The notes beneath the pieces were generated by a model, which made no database searches, had not been told where the DNA came from, and saw only the letters and a list, made by a program, of their open reading frames with translations. The position numbers and the translations under genes were made by a program. Source: Candidatus Zixiibacteriota bacterium (GTDB taxonomy: Bacteria; Zixibacteria; MSB-5A5; GN15; FEB-12). Taken from it: 64,000 nucleotides of DNA. Location: contig DAOSXA010000002.1 in assembly GCA_035380245.1 (NCBI GenBank), positions 62,001 through 126,000 of the forward strand, written 5' to 3'. This document shows positions 61,538 through 64,000 of the stretch, in pieces (position 1 is the stretch's first letter; every line of letters starts with the position of its first letter).

Positions 61538-63364
61538 ATGAACAAAGATAATTATAGAGAAGAATTTGCCGAATTGGCGGCGAGGGCTTTTCGGGAACTA
61601 TACCCGGAAGCATACCGTGAAACCGGCGACGAACAGGTATTCTCGGTCGACTTCATCTACGATAACATCGAAAAGCCCAAAGATCCCACAATGGGCCGGT
61701 TTGCTTTTCCGGTATTTCGTTACGGCAAGTTGTTAGGTGCTAAACCGCCCGATATTGCAGCGAATGTTGCCGTTAAAGTCAATGAATATACAGTTGTGGA
61801 TGACTCATGGTCGATTTCATGCGCCAACGTGGCCGGATTTATCAATATCGCGGTAAGTTTTAAGAAACTGGCCAATGATGTAATCACGAACATTCTCACT
61901 TCCGGAAACGATTACGGCAGTTCCGACCTTGGCCGGGGCAAGAAATATCTGGTCGAATACTGTTCGGCCAACATAGCCAAGCCGTTTGGAATCGGCCATC
62001 TGCGCTCGACTATCCTGGGTAATTCACTTCGTTTGATCAACCAAAAGCTCGGATACGAAACGGTTGGGATCAACTACCTCGGTGACTGGGGTACGCAGTT
62101 CGGGAAGATGATTGTAGCCTTCCGCAAATGGGGCGGCGAGGTAGTCTTCAGCGGCGGCAGCGACACCAAAGCCGATGTTAAAAAACTCTTCGAGTTGTAT
62201 GTTCGCTTTCATAAGGAAGCCGAGAATAATCCATCACTCGATGAAGAGGGTCGCGCTGCTTTCAAACAGCTTGAATCGGGTGATCCCGAGGCCCGCGAGC
62301 TTTGGAATCAGTTCAAGGCAATATCACTGGCGGAGTTCAGCCGTATCTTCGAACTGCTCGGGGTGGAGTTCGATGTCATAACCGGTGAAGCGGATTACAA
62401 CGACAAAATGGATGCGGTGATCGAACGTTTCGAAAAAGCCGGTCTGACTCAGATCTCGGACGGTGCGGAGATTGTCGACCTGAAGGACGAGCAGCTACCG
62501 CCACTTTTACTGCGTCGTTCGGACGGCGCCACCTTGTACGCTACCCGCGATCTGGCAGCGCTTATCGATCGCTGGCAGGAATACCATTTCCATGAACTGC
62601 TTTACGTGGTTGCCTCAGCGCAGTCGGACCATTTCAAGCAGTTGTTCAAAGCCATGGCGCTGCTTGAAGAGGCCGAAGGCAAGGCCGAAAACGATCGCTT
62701 GACCGGTCGTGCACAGCATATCGGTTTCGGCTGGGTAATGTTCAAGGATCGCACCATGTCGACCCGTCGCGGGGAGATCATTTTTCTTGAGGAAGTAATC
62801 GACAAGGCCCGCGATCTGGCGCGCGAAATGATACGCGAGAAAAATCCGGGGCTGGATAATATCGACGAGACGGCAACGATGATCGGAGTTGGGGCGGTGC
62901 TATTTTCACAGTTGTCGGTTCGTAAGAACAAAGATGTCAATTTCGATTGGGCCGAAGTCCTTTCGTTCGAGGGGGAAACCGGCCCGTATTTGCAATATAC
63001 CCACGCCCGTTTGTGCTCATTGATGAGGAATTATGACGGACCAATCGAGACGAACGGAATCGACGTCGGTTTGCTTAAAGGTGAGGAAGAGCAACGCCTG
63101 ATCGAGTTGCTGGCCGATTTCCCGCAGGCGGTGGTAGATGCCGCTCGCAGTTATGATCCGTATATCATCTCAGCGTTTTTACTCCGGCTGGCTGCGGCGT
63201 TTAATAAATTCTATCAACGCAAGGATGAAAACGGTCGCGTTGATAAGATAATTTCAGATAACCGAGCCCTGACACTGGCTCGCATCGGTTTGGTTAAATG
63301 TACCCAGACCGTTATTTCCGAAGGATTACATTTGTTGGGGATAAAAGCGCCACAGGCAATGTAG
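61538..63364 (+). CDS. argS: Arginyl-tRNA synthetase homologue with altered HIGH and KMSKS motifs
   Basis: A 608-residue class Ia ArgRS fold: an N-terminal tRNA-recognition domain (1-120), catalytic Rossmann fold, and DALR anticodon domain ending H-L-L-G-I-K-A-P-Q-A-M. N-Y-L-G-D-W-G-T-Q-F-G and G-P-Y-L-Q-Y-T-H-A-R are intact. The HIGH motif, normally P-F-H-I-G-H, is P-F-G-I-G-H with Gly151 (GGA at 61988), and the preceding S-P-N is S-A-N. The KMSKS-like K-M-S-T-R-K-G is T-M-S-T-R-R-G (406-412). Both affect ATP activation, so charging may be weak or lost. ArgRS KMSKS is naturally variable, so this call is softer than for the TrpB and TrpG homologues. Confidence 0.88.
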   Translation: MNKDNYREEFAELAARAFRELYPEAYRETGDEQVFSVDFIYDNIEKPKDPTMGRFAFPVFRYGKLLGAKPPDIAANVAVKVNEYTVVDDSWSISCANVAGFINIAVSFKKLANDVITNILTSGNDYGSSDLGRGKKYLVEYCSANIAKPFGIGHLRSTILGNSLRLINQKLGYETVGINYLGDWGTQFGKMIVAFRKWGGEVVFSGGSDTKADVKKLFELYVRFHKEAENNPSLDEEGRAAFKQLESGDPEARELWNQFKAISLAEFSRIFELLGVEFDVITGEADYNDKMDAVIERFEKAGLTQISDGAEIVDLKDEQLPPLLLRRSDGATLYATRDLAALIDRWQEYHFHELLYVVASAQSDHFKQLFKAMALLEEAEGKAENDRLTGRAQHIGFGWVMFKDRTMSTRRGEIIFLEEVIDKARDLAREMIREKNPGLDNIDETATMIGVGAVLFSQLSVRKNKDVNFDWAEVLSFEGETGPYLQYTHARLCSLMRNYDGPIETNGIDVGLLKGEEEQRLIELLADFPQAVVDAARSYDPYIISAFLLRLAAAFNKFYQRKDENGRVDKIISDNRALTLARIGLVKCTQTVISEGLHLLGIKAPQAM

Positions 63365-63415
63365 CGGTTGAACCCGGCATAAAACCTGATAAACAACGGG
63401 TTAAAGGTTTCATAG

Positions 63416-64000
63416 ATGTTAATAGTCATGCGCCAGGGAGCTACCATGGAACAGGTAGCTGTCTGCTGTCGAGAGATCGAGCAGATGGGACTCCGGGCTA
63501 ATCCGATACCTGGGACTACTCGCACGGTTATCGGTGTCACCGGTAATAAAACACAGGTGAGTCCCGATCGTATTCTCACCCTCGATGGGGTAAAAGAAGT
63601 TATCCATGTGACCAAGCCCTACAAGCTGGTCAGCCGGGAATTCACTCCCGAAGATACGATAGTGGATGTAGACGGAGTAAAAATCGGAGGACAAGCGCTG
63701 GTAACAATAGCCGGTCCCTGTGCTGTCGAAAGCCGAGACCAGTGCATGCGCATCGCCGAGCGAGTGGCGGCATCGGGGGCGCAGATATTTCGTGGCGGTG
63801 CCTATAAACCACGCACTTCACCCTACAGTTTTCAGGGATTGGCCGAGGAAGGCCTTAAGATATTGGCCGAGGTCCGCGAACAGTTCGGGCTTAAAATCGT
63901 CACCGAGGCGATGGACACCGAGGTCTTACCTATGGTGGCTGAGTACACCGATATGGTTCAGATCGGGATGCGGAATATGCATAATTTCTCGTTGCTGAAA
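63416..64000 (+). CDS. aroF: 3-deoxy-7-phosphoheptulonate synthase (DAHP synthase), 3' end cut
   Basis: The first 195 codons of a DAHP synthase of the type with an N-terminal ferredoxin-like regulatory domain. That domain (1-70) ends at P-Y-K-L-V-S-R-E-F, followed by the barrel: I-A-G-P-C-A-V-E-S with the metal-binding Cys, R-G-G-A-Y-K-P-R-T-S-P-Y-S-F-Q-G, V-T-E-A-M-D and I-G-M-R-N-M-H-N-F. The visible catalytic and binding residues are normal. It makes the first shikimate-pathway intermediate from PEP and erythrose 4-phosphate. ATG with AAAGG 8 bases upstream; the frame runs off the window end. It is the first intact aromatic-pathway enzyme after the altered cluster. Confidence 0.92.
   Translation, partial: MLIVMRQGATMEQVAVCCREIEQMGLRANPIPGTTRTVIGVTGNKTQVSPDRILTLDGVKEVIHVTKPYKLVSREFTPEDTIVDVDGVKIGGQALVTIAGPCAVESRDQCMRIAERVAASGAQIFRGGAYKPRTSPYSFQGLAEEGLKILAEVREQFGLKIVTEAMDTEVLPMVAEYTDMVQIGMRNMHNFSLLK

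Noticed and set aside
1..64000. CRISPR array, prophage, integrase or rRNA
   Set aside because: No regularly spaced repeats, phage structural genes, site-specific recombinase or rRNA segments were seen; the only mobile gene is the RAYT.

Overview
The window reads as a chromosome segment of a Gram-negative bacterium of the FCB group, most like candidate phylum Zixibacteria. This is inferred from content, not from a marker tree. The grounds are many exported proteins with paired dockerin-like calcium repeats (D-I-x-D-L-V-Y-L-V-x-Y-M-F), a metalloprotease with a type IX secretion (FlgD-like) C-terminus, several outer-membrane barrels and lipoproteins, and a complete pilus-type secretion operon. 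Genes are dense. Many start at GTG or TTG behind a purine-rich ribosome-binding site. The only RNA genes seen are one tRNA-Thr and one probable small RNA.

Layout. 1-6.3 kb: exported proteins, an S9 serine peptidase and a calcineurin-like phosphoesterase. 6.5-9.9 kb: gatE-gatD, the archaeal-type Glu-tRNA(Gln) amidotransferase, ending in a strong terminator. 10-17.6 kb (minus strand): a C10 cysteine protease, a GlpX-like phosphatase homologue, a thioredoxin-like exported protein, and a barrel with a small calcium-binding partner. 18-21.4 kb: acyl-CoA ligase, periplasmic rhodanese and a MauE/DoxX protein. 21.4-29.3 kb (minus): an eight-gene pilus/type II-like operon, in transcription order PilB/MshE, PilC, two prepilins, a PilM-PilN fusion, PilO, PilP and a secretin. 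29.4-42 kb: Omp85-family protein, two zinc metalloproteases, a barrel plus lipoprotein pair, a WYL regulator, and a thrombospondin-repeat/dockerin protein. 42.1-44.9 kb: a QueT-type transporter with an inserted membrane region, then a microcompartment shell protein and a CoA-acylating aldehyde dehydrogenase with an encapsulation peptide. 44.9-47.9 kb: an accessory patch with a NACHT NTPase (candidate antiphage gene) and a REP-associated transposase flanked by its palindromes. 48-54.4 kb: lipoproteins, an RRM protein, small RNA and tRNA-Thr. 54.5-64 kb: an intact class I aminotransferase, then a same-strand run of homologues of DapF, TrpE, TrpG, an MFS transporter, TrpB, ArgRS and DAHP synthase (cut by the window end).

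The most unusual feature is that last run. Five consecutive enzyme homologues are full length and in frame, yet each has lost residues on which catalysis depends in its family. DapF-like has both thiols replaced by Ser. TrpG-like has its nucleophile Cys replaced by Gly. TrpB-like has its PLP Lys replaced by His and its catalytic Glu by Ala. TrpE-like has an active-site Arg replaced by Glu and a disrupted metal motif. ArgRS-like has the first His of HIGH replaced by Gly. Much of the binding architecture is kept, and the first three genes overlap as a translationally coupled operon. The neighbouring aminotransferase and DAHP synthase look intact. This may be a pseudoenzyme system built from amino-acid biosynthesis and tRNA-charging enzymes around a transporter; its function is unknown.
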